DNA of 64,000 nucleotides. It comes from Sandaracinaceae bacterium. GTDB lineage: Bacteria > Myxococcota_A > Polyangia > Polyangiales > Sandaracinaceae. Location of the stretch: positions 21,500 to 85,499 of the forward strand of contig JAHBWG010000041.1 in assembly GCA_019637095.1 (NCBI GenBank), read 5' to 3'. A program made the position numbers and the translations under genes. Each line of letters starts with the position of its first letter. Within the stretch, counting starts at the first letter, position 1. Positions 51,455 to 60,971 of the stretch are shown piece after piece. The notes under the pieces are model-generated. The model did not search any database. It was not told the origin of the DNA and saw only the letters and a program-made list of their open reading frames with translations.

Positions 51455-52327
51455 TCAGGCGCCCGCGGGGAGCGCACGCGGCGCGGGCGCCGGGCGCAGC
51501 CCCGCGGCGCGCGCGAACACCCAGTCGAGCAGGCGCGTCGGCAGGAGGTAGCCGAACCACGGGCCGAAGGCGTTGATCCACGGCGCGACGTACCGAGCGC
51601 GCGGGCGGCGCGCGCGGATCGCGCGCTCCATCGCCTTGGAGACGGCGCGGGGCGAGGCGGCGAAGCGCTCGAGCCCGGACTCGGCCGAGTCCATCAGGGC
51701 GAGCGCGTTCGCGTAGGGGGACCGCTCGTCCGCGTAGCGCTTGGCGAGCGACACGGTCGTGCCGGTGAAGTTGGTCTTGATGTAGCCCGGCTCGATCAAG
51801 ACGACGCTCACGCCGAACTGCGCGACCTCGACGCGCAGCGCGTCGCTCATCGACTCGACCGCGTACTTCGTCGCGTTGTACGCGCCGCCGAGCGGGAACG
51901 TCATGCGCCCACCGACGGAGCTCACGTTGAGGATCTTGCCCGCCCCGCGCTCGCGCATGCGCGGCAGGAACGCGCGCGTCACGGCGAGCAGGCCGAAGAC
52001 GTTCGTCTCGAACTGCGCGCGCACGTCCTCGTCGGAGAGCACCTCGAGCGGGCCGAAGAGGCCGTAGCCCGCGTTGTTGATCAGCACGTCGAGGCCGTCG
52101 CCGTCGGTCAGCGCGTCGACGTCGCGGACCGCGCGCGCGATCGAGGCGGCGTCGGTCACGTCCATGCGCAGCGCGGTGAGGCCCGCCTCGCGCAGCTCCG
52201 AGAGCGCGCGCTCGCTGCGGCCGGTCGCGATCACGCGGTGCCCGCGGCTCGCGAGGTAGAGCGCGGCGTCACGGCCGATGCCGGAGGTGGCGCCGGTGAT
52301 GAGGATGGTCTGGCTCTTGGCGGTCAT
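51455..52327 (-). CDS. Short-chain dehydrogenase/reductase (classical SDR)
   Basis: A 290-residue NAD(P)-dependent oxidoreductase. Cofactor motif TGATSGIGRDAA, NNAG, SSVGG with the catalytic Ser, and YNATK with catalytic Tyr and Lys. Substrate unknown; the C-terminal extension (RYVAPWINAFGPWFGYLLPTRLLDWVF) is hydrophobic and may associate with membrane, as in lipid-modifying SDRs. ATG at 52327. A matching TetR operator lies 41 bp upstream (52368-52385), and the same sequence overlaps the tetR start, so this SDR is probably repressed by that TetR protein. Confidence 0.9.
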   Translation of the reverse strand: MTAKSQTILITGATSGIGRDAALYLASRGHRVIATGRSERALSELREAGLTALRMDVTDAASIARAVRDVDALTDGDGLDVLINNAGYGLFGPLEVLSDEDVRAQFETNVFGLLAVTRAFLPRMRERGAGKILNVSSVGGRMTFPLGGAYNATKYAVESMSDALRVEVAQFGVSVVLIEPGYIKTNFTGTTVSLAKRYADERSPYANALALMDSAESGLERFAASPRAVSKAMERAIRARRPRARYVAPWINAFGPWFGYLLPTRLLDWVFARAAGLRPAPAPRALPAGA

Positions 52328-52367
52328 GGTGCGAAGCCCCTTTCTCTGCTCGATACGCGGAATAGCC

Positions 52368-52385
52368 GGAATGAATGTTCATTCC
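52368..52385. promoter_or_regulatory. TetR operator upstream of SDR gene
   Basis: GGAATGAATGTTCATTCC: 8-bp perfect arms (GGAATGAA/TTCATTCC) around a TG centre. Sits 41 bp upstream of the SDR ATG, between the tetR stop and the SDR gene. Nearly identical to the palindrome at 53036-53053. Confidence 0.7.
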
Positions 52386-52441
52386 AATCTCGGTCGTCGC
52401 TCTCTCGGGCGGCTCGGGCGCGCCCGCAAGTCGAAAAAGCG

Positions 52442-53032
52442 TCAGCCCGCCTCGATCGCGTCCCAGCAGGCGTCTTCGGCCTGCGCGAGCAGCGTGTCGG
52501 TCAGCTCGAGCCGCCCGCTCCACGCCTCTCGCATCAGCCGCACGATCGCGCCCCACACGACCACCAGGAAGAGGTGGTCGTCCGCGTCGCGCGCGATCTT
52601 GGCCGCCTTGAGCATGCGCACGAAGTTGAGCGCGTACTCGGTGACCTCCGACTCGAGCGCGCGGCTCGCGTCGTCGAGGTAGGGCTGGTGGTGGTGGTGC
52701 TCGAGGAACTGGAACGAGCTCGGGTGCGTGCGCGCCCAGTCGACGATGCGCTCGAAGAAGTAGTGGAACTGCGCGCGCGGGGGCGCGGCGAACGGGAAGC
52801 TCCCGAGCACGTGGCCCGTGACCGCGCGCTTCTCGCGGCGGAAGAGCTCGTTCACGAGCCCCTGCTTGCTCTCGAAGTAACGGTAGATCGTGCCCGCGCC
52901 GACCCCGGCCGCGCTCGCGACGAGCGGCACCGCCGTGCCGTGGTAGCCGCGCTCCGCGAACAGCTCGAGCGCCGCGTCGAGGATGCGCTCGCGCTTGGAG
53001 CCGGCTTCGTCGTGGAGAGCAGCGTCGGGCAT
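52442..53032 (-). CDS. TetR-family repressor
   Basis: A regulator of 196 residues with a standard HTH (RERILDAALELFAERGYHGTAVPLVASAAGVGAGTIYRYFESKQGLVNELF) and a helical ligand domain (FFERIVDWARTHPSSFQFLEHHHHQPYLDD). The ATG at 53032 is preferred to one at 53050 because the latter lies inside the operator. The two operators (52368 and 53036) imply autoregulation and control of the SDR gene, with which it is co-directional. The HHHHQ stretch is unusual for the family and could bind metal. Confidence 0.9.
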   Translation of the reverse strand: MPDAALHDEAGSKRERILDAALELFAERGYHGTAVPLVASAAGVGAGTIYRYFESKQGLVNELFRREKRAVTGHVLGSFPFAAPPRAQFHYFFERIVDWARTHPSSFQFLEHHHHQPYLDDASRALESEVTEYALNFVRMLKAAKIARDADDHLFLVVVWGAIVRLMREAWSGRLELTDTLLAQAEDACWDAIEAG

Positions 53033-53035
53033 GGC

Positions 53036-53053
53036 GGAACGAACGTTCATTCC
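53036..53053. promoter_or_regulatory. TetR operator at tetR start
   Basis: GGAACGAACGTTCATTCC, sharing 16 of 18 bases with the palindrome at 52368-52385. It begins four bases upstream of the preferred tetR ATG (53032), so bound repressor would block the promoter or start. Confidence 0.7.
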
Positions 53054-53119
53054 ATAGCCCTCGGCTGCGTCTCCGTCAACCCGCTCGCGCCACGGAGCGA
53101 GCGGGTCCGGCGCCGGCCT

Positions 53120-54505
53120 TCAGCAGCCGGGGTCGCCGAGGCAGGCGATGATCTCGCCCGAGCAGACGCGCATCAGGCAGCCGAGCGCGTCGCCCCCGCC
53201 GCCCGCCATGCACATGCCGGAGAGGAACGCGTTCGTCGAGCAGTTGATGACGTTGTTCAGGAACGAGCGCGAGTCCGGGCAGGTCAGGGCGAAGCAGTCG
53301 ATCAGGCAGGCGAAGTCGAAGCCTGGGAGGCCGCCGCCGCCGCCGAGGTCGAGGCAGCCGAACACGCACGTGATGCTCTCGCCGCACGCGCGGAGCGAGC
53401 ACGCGCCGCAGTCCGCCGGGCAGTTGATGCAGTCCTCGAAGCCGCCCATCGACTCGCAGCGCATGTTGCCGCAGACCGAGCACACGCCGCAGTCGATCGG
53501 ACAGCTCGAGCAGTTCTCCGAGCCGCGGCAGCGCCCGTCCCCGCAGCCGGGGCAGCGGCCGCAGTCGCGCTCGCAGGTGAAGCAGGTCTCCGAGACCTCG
53601 GGCGAGCACGTCCCGTCGCCGCAGCGCGGGCACGCGCCGCAGTCGGGCGCGCAGGTCAGGCAGTCCTCGCCGTTCTCCGGCTGGCAGAAGCCGTCGCCGC
53701 ACCGCGCGCAGACGCCACAGTCGGCCGGGCACGAGCCGCACGTCTCGGTCTCCGAGCAGCGTCCGTCGCCGCAGGTGTCGCAGAGCCCGCAGTCGCGCGG
53801 GCAGGTCGAGCAGTCCTCCGCGCCCTCGCAGCGGCCGTCGCCGCAGGTCACGCAGAGCCCGCAGTCCTCGGGGCACGTGTCGCAACGCTCGGTGCGCTGG
53901 CACGTGCCGTCGCCGCAGAAGCGGCAGCGGCCGCAGTCCACCGGGCAGCTCGAGCAGTCCTCCGCGCCCTCGCAGATCGCGTCGCCGCAGGTCACGCAGC
54001 GCCCGCAGTCCGTCGGGCAGCTCGAGCACGTCTCGCCGGGCGAGCACGTCCCGTCGCCGCAGCGCACGCAGACGCCGCAGTCCGTCGGGCAGGAGAAGCA
54101 GTCCTCGCCGTCGCTGCACATCCCGTCGCCGCACGTCGCACAGCGCCCGCAGTCGTCGGGGCAGCTCCGGCACGTCTCGCCCGGATCGCACACCCCGCTA
54201 GGACACGTCGAGCAGACCCCGCAGTCCGTCGGACAGATCGTGCAGTCCTCGTCCGGCGCGCACACGCCGTCCCCGCAGCCGCCGCAGGGGCCGCAGTCCA
54301 TCGGGCACGACGAGCAAGTCTCGGTGACACCGCAGGCGCCGTCGCCGCAGAACGCGGGCGGCGCGTCCGGCAGGACGGTGCCGTCCGGGAGCACGCCGCC
54401 ATCCATGCCTATCGGCGCGCCGGTGCTGAGGACCGAGCGGCCACAGCCCGCCAGAGAAGTGGCCAGAAGAGAAGCGAGAAGGAGGGAGGAGAGCCGCGTG
54501 CGCAT
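53120..54505 (-). CDS. Cys-rich repeat lipoprotein (13 repeats)
   Basis: A 461-residue surface lipoprotein (lipobox SLAGC). Thirteen repeats of about 24 residues run from residue 53 to about 370, each of the form CGDGxCxxxExCxxCPxDCGxCxx, holding six cysteines that probably form three disulfides or bind metal. Units vary mainly at the x positions; two (10 and 11) have two extra residues. A different Cys-rich tail of about 90 residues follows (CGESITCVFGCLDL... GLPGFDFACLIDCFALTC). No known catalytic motif. Such repeats occur in myxobacterial surface proteins; role unknown. ATG at 54505. The region just upstream holds the 152-bp inverted-repeat element. Confidence 0.85.
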   Translation of the reverse strand: MRTRLSSLLLASLLATSLAGCGRSVLSTGAPIGMDGGVLPDGTVLPDAPPAFCGDGACGVTETCSSCPMDCGPCGGCGDGVCAPDEDCTICPTDCGVCSTCPSGVCDPGETCRSCPDDCGRCATCGDGMCSDGEDCFSCPTDCGVCVRCGDGTCSPGETCSSCPTDCGRCVTCGDAICEGAEDCSSCPVDCGRCRFCGDGTCQRTERCDTCPEDCGLCVTCGDGRCEGAEDCSTCPRDCGLCDTCGDGRCSETETCGSCPADCGVCARCGDGFCQPENGEDCLTCAPDCGACPRCGDGTCSPEVSETCFTCERDCGRCPGCGDGRCRGSENCSSCPIDCGVCSVCGNMRCESMGGFEDCINCPADCGACSLRACGESITCVFGCLDLGGGGGLPGFDFACLIDCFALTCPDSRSFLNNVINCSTNAFLSGMCMAGGGGDALGCLMRVCSGEIIACLGDPGC

Positions 54506-54559
54506 CGCTCGGACAGCCTAGACCAGGCCCACCGCGCGAGCCACTTGCATGCGACTTAC

Positions 54560-54711
54560 GGTCTGTCGATGAAGCTCCCGTCGCCCCGCGGCCGATGCGG
54601 GCCCATCCGCGGCGTTGCCGCGGCTCGCCGTGCTTTTCGCACGACTCCTCGCGTCGCCTCGCGGCTGGACCCACCTCGACCCCGGTGCTCGGTCCGATTC
54701 ATCGACAGACC
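54560..54711. repeat. 152-bp element with 14-bp terminal inverted repeats
   Basis: Ends are GGTCTGTCGATGAA (54560-54573) and its exact reverse complement (54698-54711). Inside are small hairpins, for example CCGCGGC-GTT-GCCGCGG with a three-base loop, and CGTGC/GCACG. The same GTCTGTCGATG end appears at 13325-13335 beside the hairpin array. The element fills most of the gap between the response-regulator stop and the Cys-rich gene start. It carries no ORF of its own and could be a non-autonomous mobile element. Confidence 0.75.
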
Positions 54712-54712
54712 T

Positions 54713-56101
<1,389 letters not shown>

Positions 56102-56105
56102 GGGC

Positions 56106-56156
56106 GCGATTGTCCTTCCGCCCTCGCGCGCTGACAAGCGGTGCGATTGCCCTTCC
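56106..56156. promoter_or_regulatory. Direct repeat in the kinase/regulator divergent promoter
   Basis: GCGATTGTCCTTCC (56106-56119) and GCGATTGCCCTTCC (56143-56156) differ at one base and are 37 bp apart, in the 89-bp gap between the two divergent starts. Possible binding sites for the response regulator. Confidence 0.35.
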
Positions 56157-56190
56157 CTCACCGCGCGCGGCCGATCCACGTTCACGGGCG

Positions 56191-57705
56191 GTGCTGGAGT
56201 CCTTCGAACGGGTCGTCGCGATCGCCGCGAGCGCGGTCTTCCTCGCGCTCGCGGTCCTCACCGCGACCCGCGGCCGGCGCGAGAGCGCGCTCGCGCTGCC
56301 GACCGCGCTGCTCTGCGCCGACCTGTTCGCCTACCTCGGCTTCGAGGTGGTCGGCGAGCTCACGGAGGCGGCGCCCTGGGAGTGGCTCGAGGCCGCCGCG
56401 GCCGCGGCGAGCGGCGCGCTCTTGTTCCACCTCGTGCTCGCGTTCGTGGGCGCGCGCCGCACCCACCGCGCCGCGCTCGTCGTGGTGTACGCGTACTTCG
56501 GCGCCGTCGCGCTCTCCTCGCTCGCGCCCCTCGCGCAGCCGGCGTGGGCAGCGTACCCGGGCGGCGAGCGGTGGGCGCTCGCGATGCTCGGCGGCACCGT
56601 GCCCGCCTTCGCGCTCGCGGCGTTCCTGCTCGTCCGCTACCACCGCCGCGCCGCGGGCGAGGAGCGCGCCCGCACGCAGCTCTTCGTCGCCGCGGTCGCC
56701 GTCGGCGTCGGCGGCGCCGCGAGCGACCTCGCCTCGCTCGCGGGCGCGCCCGCGATCCCGCACCTCGCGGGCCCCGGCATGCTGCTCAGCGCGCTCTTGC
56801 TCTCGGCGCTCGCGCTGCGGGCGCGCTTCGTCGCGGGCGGGGTGCGCACCGCGGTGGTCACCGCGCTGCTCGTCGCTGTGCTCGGCGTCGTCGCGCAGCT
56901 CGTCGTGTTCCGCGCGTTCGGCGGCGCGACGGCCGCGCTCGTGATCGGCACCCTGCTCGTCTCGCTCGTCGTGCTCGCCGCGGCGCGCGCGATCTGGTCG
57001 GCGGCGACGGAGGTGCGCGAGCGCACCGCGCACCTCGCCACGCTCGGACGGCTGAGCGCGCAGATGGCGCACGACATCAGGAACCCGCTCGCCGCGATCC
57101 GCGGCGCCGCGCAGTACCTCGAGGAGGAGCTGCGGCGCGGCGGCGCGCTCGCGGATCAGGCCGAGCTGATCGAACTGATCGTGGAGCAGTCGGCGCGGCT
57201 CGACCGCGTGGTCGACGAGTACGGGCGCCTCGGCCGCGCGAAGGCGCGCCGCGCGGCGACGGACGTCGACGCGCTCGTGGAGGGCGTCGCGGAGCGCGCC
57301 CAGCGGGCGCTCGCGGCCGGCGCGACGATCGCGATCCGCGCCGAGCCCGGCGCGGCCGGTGAAGCGCAGCTCGACGCCGAGCTCGTCACGACCGCGCTCG
57401 AGAACCTCGTGCGCAACGCGGTCGAGGCGCTCGGCGCGCGCGGCGGCGCGATCGTCGTCGGCGCGCGGCGCGACGGCGCGCGCGTCGAGCTGTCGGTGGC
57501 CGACGACGGCCCGGGGATGGACGCGCGCACGCTCGAGCGCGCGGACCAGGACTTCTTCACGACCAAGGCCGACGGCTCGGGGCTCGGGCTCGCGTTCGCG
57601 CGTCGCGTCGCGGAGGCGCACGGGGGCGCCCTCGCGATCGAGAGCGCCTCCGGCCGCGGCACCACGGTGCGGCTTCGCCTGCTCGACGTTCAGCCCACGC
57701 CGTAG
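56191..57705 (+). CDS. Membrane histidine kinase
   Basis: A 504-residue sensor kinase. Roughly 270 N-terminal residues make seven or eight membrane helices (AIAASAVFLALAVLTATRG... LVIGTLLVSLVVLAAARAIW) without a large extracytoplasmic domain, so signal is likely sensed in the membrane. The H-box is LSAQMAHDIRNPLAAIRG near residue 290 with the phosphorylated His, followed by N box LVRNAVEALG, G1 DDGPGMD, F box and G2 GSGLGLAFARR. GTG at 56191 gives a natural N-terminus; the longer ORF (56110) adds 27 residues unlikely to be translated. It would phosphorylate the divergent regulator. 3' end overlaps the PH-like gene by 16 bp. Confidence 0.92.
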   Translation: MLESFERVVAIAASAVFLALAVLTATRGRRESALALPTALLCADLFAYLGFEVVGELTEAAPWEWLEAAAAAASGALLFHLVLAFVGARRTHRAALVVVYAYFGAVALSSLAPLAQPAWAAYPGGERWALAMLGGTVPAFALAAFLLVRYHRRAAGEERARTQLFVAAVAVGVGGAASDLASLAGAPAIPHLAGPGMLLSALLLSALALRARFVAGGVRTAVVTALLVAVLGVVAQLVVFRAFGGATAALVIGTLLVSLVVLAAARAIWSAATEVRERTAHLATLGRLSAQMAHDIRNPLAAIRGAAQYLEEELRRGGALADQAELIELIVEQSARLDRVVDEYGRLGRAKARRAATDVDALVEGVAERAQRALAAGATIAIRAEPGAAGEAQLDAELVTTALENLVRNAVEALGARGGAIVVGARRDGARVELSVADDGPGMDARTLERADQDFFTTKADGSGLGLAFARRVAEAHGGALAIESASGRGTTVRLRLLDVQPTP

Positions 57706-58160
57706 TGCACGTGCGCGCGCGTCTCGGGGAACGCGGCGGGCGCCGGGCTCGACGGCAGCGCCTTGCCTCGGTTCCACGCGTCGACGAGCGCGACCGCCCC
57801 GGGCTTGGCCTTGGCGATCGGCCCGAACAGACCGGGCAGCGCGACGCTGAGCGCGGCGCGCCCGGTGGTGAACGCGAGCTTGAGCTTCTTGCGCAGCAGC
57901 CCCGCGACCTTGGCGCTCGCGAGCTCGCTCCACGCGAAGCGCTCGACCTTCTCCACGCGGTCGTACAGGAGGCCGCGCCGGTGCTCCACGACGAGCAGCC
58001 GGCGATCGGTCGCGATGAAGAGATAGGTCTTGAAGAAGAACGGGATGCCCAGCGCCCAGATCGGCTTGTGGACACCGGCCGAGCTGGCGACGACCGTCTC
58101 CTGCGGCGCGTGCGCCTTGGCGAGGGTGTCGATGTACTGCGGGTTGAACTTGATGGCCAT
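57690..58160 (-). CDS. PH-domain-like hypothetical protein
   Basis: A 156-residue protein. The ATG at 58160 has an excellent Shine-Dalgarno sequence (GGAGGTAAG, eight bases upstream), so the longer ORF is rejected. A beta-rich domain (KTYLFIATDRRLLVVEHRRGLLYDRVEKVERFAW... GLLRKKLKLAFTTGRAALSVAL) resembles bacterial PH-like (bPH/YokE) domains. No signal peptide. Function unknown. It overlaps the kinase gene 3' end by 16 bp, convergent. Confidence 0.7.
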   Translation of the reverse strand: MAIKFNPQYIDTLAKAHAPQETVVASSAGVHKPIWALGIPFFFKTYLFIATDRRLLVVEHRRGLLYDRVEKVERFAWSELASAKVAGLLRKKLKLAFTTGRAALSVALPGLFGPIAKAKPGAVALVDAWNRGKALPSSPAPAAFPETRAHVHYGVG

Positions 58161-58311
58161 GGACGTCTTACCTCCGTGAGGGTCGAGCCCCCACGGTGCA
58201 GCCGCGGTGCCGAGGCCACGCCCTCCACGGATCGCGCGCCCGTCACACCCCGCGCCCCCGCGCGCCACACCGCGCGCCCCCCGACGTCACGCTCGACGGC
58301 CGCTCAGCAGC

Positions 58312-60945
58312 TCAGCGGTCGATCTCGCCCGCGATGTACTGGCCCATCTCGCGCAGCTGCTGGTCGCCGATCACCGGGATCACCAGGTCGCCGTGGAGCG
58401 GCGAGGGGTAGGTGCGCATCGGCCGGCCGCTCACGCGGCGCAGCACCTCGGTCGTCCGGTTCGGGATCACGATGTCGCCGCGGTCCATCTGGATGAGGAC
58501 CGAGCGGTCGTCGCGCGCGTAGAGCTGCGCCACCGAGTGCGGGTCGACCGAGTCGATGAGCCAGCGCGCGACGTCGAGCAGGCGCTCCTGCTCGTAGCTC
58601 GGGTTCGCGACCATGATGTCGTCGAAGTACGCGTCGATCTGCGGCCCGAAGAACGTGCTGTCGAGGAAGAGGTCGACCATGTCGGCGCCCGGCACGTTGA
58701 GCACGGTGCGGTCGATCTCGGGCGTGACCGACACCCACACCGCGCCGATGATCGCCCCGAGCGACTGGCCCGTGTAGTGGATGGTGTCCGGGTCGAGCCG
58801 CTGGCCGACGGCGCGACGCCAGTCCGCCGTGCGGATGGACTGGAGCAGCGCGCTCAGGTCGACGAGCGCCTGGCGGAAGTGGTCGTTGATGTACGGCAGG
58901 TCGTGCACGTCGAGGAACGCCGCGCCGCTCGCGACCTGCACGGCGACGAGCGGGAACGCGTTGAACTCGTCGGGGCGGCCGTCCGAGGTCACGCAGCGCC
59001 CCTCCGAGCTGCACGTCGCGCTCGAGCCCGATCGGCACGGTGGCAGGCGCAAGATGTCTTGCTCGAGCCCGATCAGGCGCCGGATCTCGGGCGGGAAGAA
59101 GTTCGGGATCGCCACGAGGCTCGCGTCGATGCACGCGATGCGCTCGCCGTGGAAGGGGAAGTCGATGGAGATCGTGGCGAAGCCGCGCCGCGCGAACTCG
59201 CCCGCGACGGTCATCATGAAGCGCGCGTCGGTCACGATCGCGTGGCCGAAGATGACGACGGGCAGCGGCGTGTCCGGGTCGGCGCGCTCGGGGATGGAGA
59301 GGTAGAAGCGCACCGGCTGCGCGCGGGACTCGCCGCTCTCGTTCCAGCGGCGCGTCACCGGGTCGAGGAAGTAGGGCGAGGGGATCGTGCCGATCACGAA
59401 CTCGCGCACGCCGCTCGTGCGCGGGAGATAGAGCGTGCGGATCAGCGCGGCCTCGATGCCGGGGAAGAGCGCCTCGAGCGCCTCGAACGGGGGCAGCCGC
59501 TGGAGCTCGGTCGGCGTCACGTCGAGGTCGAGGTCGATCGCGGTGCGCGCCGCCTGCTCGACGCCGGGCACCGCGTCGAGCGTGGTGAACGGCCACGCGG
59601 TCAGGACGTGCTCGCGGCCGTAGCCGTCGAGCAGCGCGGCGACGCGCGCGCGCGTCCCCTCGAGGCGCGACGCGAGCGCGTCGGTGAGCGAGCCGAGCTG
59701 CGAGACCCCGTCGATCGCGAGGCGGTGCTCGGTGCGCATGAAGAAGCCGATCGGCATCGGCTCGAGCTCCGCGCCGCTCGCGCCGCGCACCCCGCGATCG
59801 ACCACCACCGCGTAGGTGCGGGCCGGCGCGAGCGGGAGCTCCGCGTCGTCGATCTCGATGATCACGTGCCGGCAGTCCATCGGCGTCGGGCTCACGCGGC
59901 ACGCCGCCTCGCCGGCCTCGCCGAGCACGCGCGTGGTGATCGGCAGGTCGCGGATCCCGCCGCCGAGCTCGAACACGTGGACGCGCCCGGGCAGGCTCGT
60001 GGCGTCGACCGCCTCGGTCGCCTCGAAGTGCAGGTTCGCCGAGACGCCGAAGCCGCGCAGCTCGTTGAGCTGGAGCTTGGCGTGTCGCTCGAGGTCGGTG
60101 TCCCACTCCGCCGCCTCGAGCCCGACGTAGCCGGTGTCCGGGTCGATCAGGAGGTCGAACGGGAGAGGCACGCGCTGCGAGTCGCGGTCCATCGCGAGCT
60201 CGGGCGAGCTCGTCACGGTGAACGTCCAGAGCGCGGCGACGTCCTCGCGCGGGATCTCGCTCTCCGCCGGGCGCGCCGCGTCCTCGAAGAAGGTGAAGAA
60301 GGGCGCGAGCTCGTTGCGGAGCAGCTCGAGGCGGCGGCCCGCGTCGAGCCGCTCGGCGCGCGTGTCGCCGGGGAACGCGCGGTTGTGCCCGACCGTGTCG
60401 AGCCGCTCGCGGCGCTTCAAGAAGTAGAAGATCGCGTCGGGCTCGAGGCCGTAGCCGTGCGCGTCGCGCACGCCCGCCGTGCCGCCACGCACGAGGACCA
60501 CGTAGGTGTGCCCGCGCTCCCAGCCCAGACGCGGCGGCAGGATCGTGAGGCGGCGGTCGGCCTCGTCGACGCGCATCGTCACGTCGCGGAAGCGGAACGC
60601 CGCGCCGCCGTTCCAGTCCCACACCTGCACGCGGTCCTCGTCGATCGTGCCGCGGTCGATCGGGCCGCTGAAGCGCACCGTCGCGGGCAGGCTGGTCGCC
60701 CATCCGTCGCGGGTGTTCAGCCACTCGCGGAACGCGCGGTCCGCGGGCGTGAGGTCCTCGTCGTCCGTCGGCAGGTCGAGCCGACCGCGCGCCTCGTCGC
60801 GCAGCGCGTCGTTCGGCATCGGGATCTCGCCCGTGTCCGGGTCGAAGATCGGGAACGTGGGCACCCGCTGGTTCGTGTCGAGCGGGAGGCCGCAGCTCAC
60901 GAGCGGCAGAGCCAGCAAAACGAGTAGCGGTGTGTTGCGTCCCAT
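58312..60945 (-). CDS. Surface lipase-like alpha/beta hydrolase (lipoprotein)
   Basis: An 877-residue lipoprotein with lipobox LPLVSC. The N-terminal part (PIFDPDTGEIPMPNDALRDEARGRLDLP... LNTRDGWATSLPATVRFSGPID) matches the bacterial lipase N-terminal domain (Lipase_bact_N), the C-terminal part is an alpha/beta hydrolase: oxyanion region IFGHAIVTDARF, nucleophile Ser near residue 727 in YTGQSLGA (GxSxG), an acid in MDRGDIVIPN and His in SPLHGDL. It probably hydrolyses lipids outside the cell or in the periplasm. ATG at 60945, 26 bp after a FadL-type channel gene, a likely partner for uptake of the released fatty acids. Confidence 0.85.
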   Translation of the reverse strand: MGRNTPLLVLLALPLVSCGLPLDTNQRVPTFPIFDPDTGEIPMPNDALRDEARGRLDLPTDDEDLTPADRAFREWLNTRDGWATSLPATVRFSGPIDRGTIDEDRVQVWDWNGGAAFRFRDVTMRVDEADRRLTILPPRLGWERGHTYVVLVRGGTAGVRDAHGYGLEPDAIFYFLKRRERLDTVGHNRAFPGDTRAERLDAGRRLELLRNELAPFFTFFEDAARPAESEIPREDVAALWTFTVTSSPELAMDRDSQRVPLPFDLLIDPDTGYVGLEAAEWDTDLERHAKLQLNELRGFGVSANLHFEATEAVDATSLPGRVHVFELGGGIRDLPITTRVLGEAGEAACRVSPTPMDCRHVIIEIDDAELPLAPARTYAVVVDRGVRGASGAELEPMPIGFFMRTEHRLAIDGVSQLGSLTDALASRLEGTRARVAALLDGYGREHVLTAWPFTTLDAVPGVEQAARTAIDLDLDVTPTELQRLPPFEALEALFPGIEAALIRTLYLPRTSGVREFVIGTIPSPYFLDPVTRRWNESGESRAQPVRFYLSIPERADPDTPLPVVIFGHAIVTDARFMMTVAGEFARRGFATISIDFPFHGERIACIDASLVAIPNFFPPEIRRLIGLEQDILRLPPCRSGSSATCSSEGRCVTSDGRPDEFNAFPLVAVQVASGAAFLDVHDLPYINDHFRQALVDLSALLQSIRTADWRRAVGQRLDPDTIHYTGQSLGAIIGAVWVSVTPEIDRTVLNVPGADMVDLFLDSTFFGPQIDAYFDDIMVANPSYEQERLLDVARWLIDSVDPHSVAQLYARDDRSVLIQMDRGDIVIPNRTTEVLRRVSGRPMRTYPSPLHGDLVIPVIGDQQLREMGQYIAGEIDR

Positions 60946-60971
60946 CCCGTCGTCCCCGATCTCCCGGCGCC

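Noticed and set aside
58207..60927. Very long plus-strand ORF (906 codons)
   Set aside because: Antisense to the lipase gene. High GC keeps such frames open; the translation is rich in Arg, Glu, Val and His without any motif.
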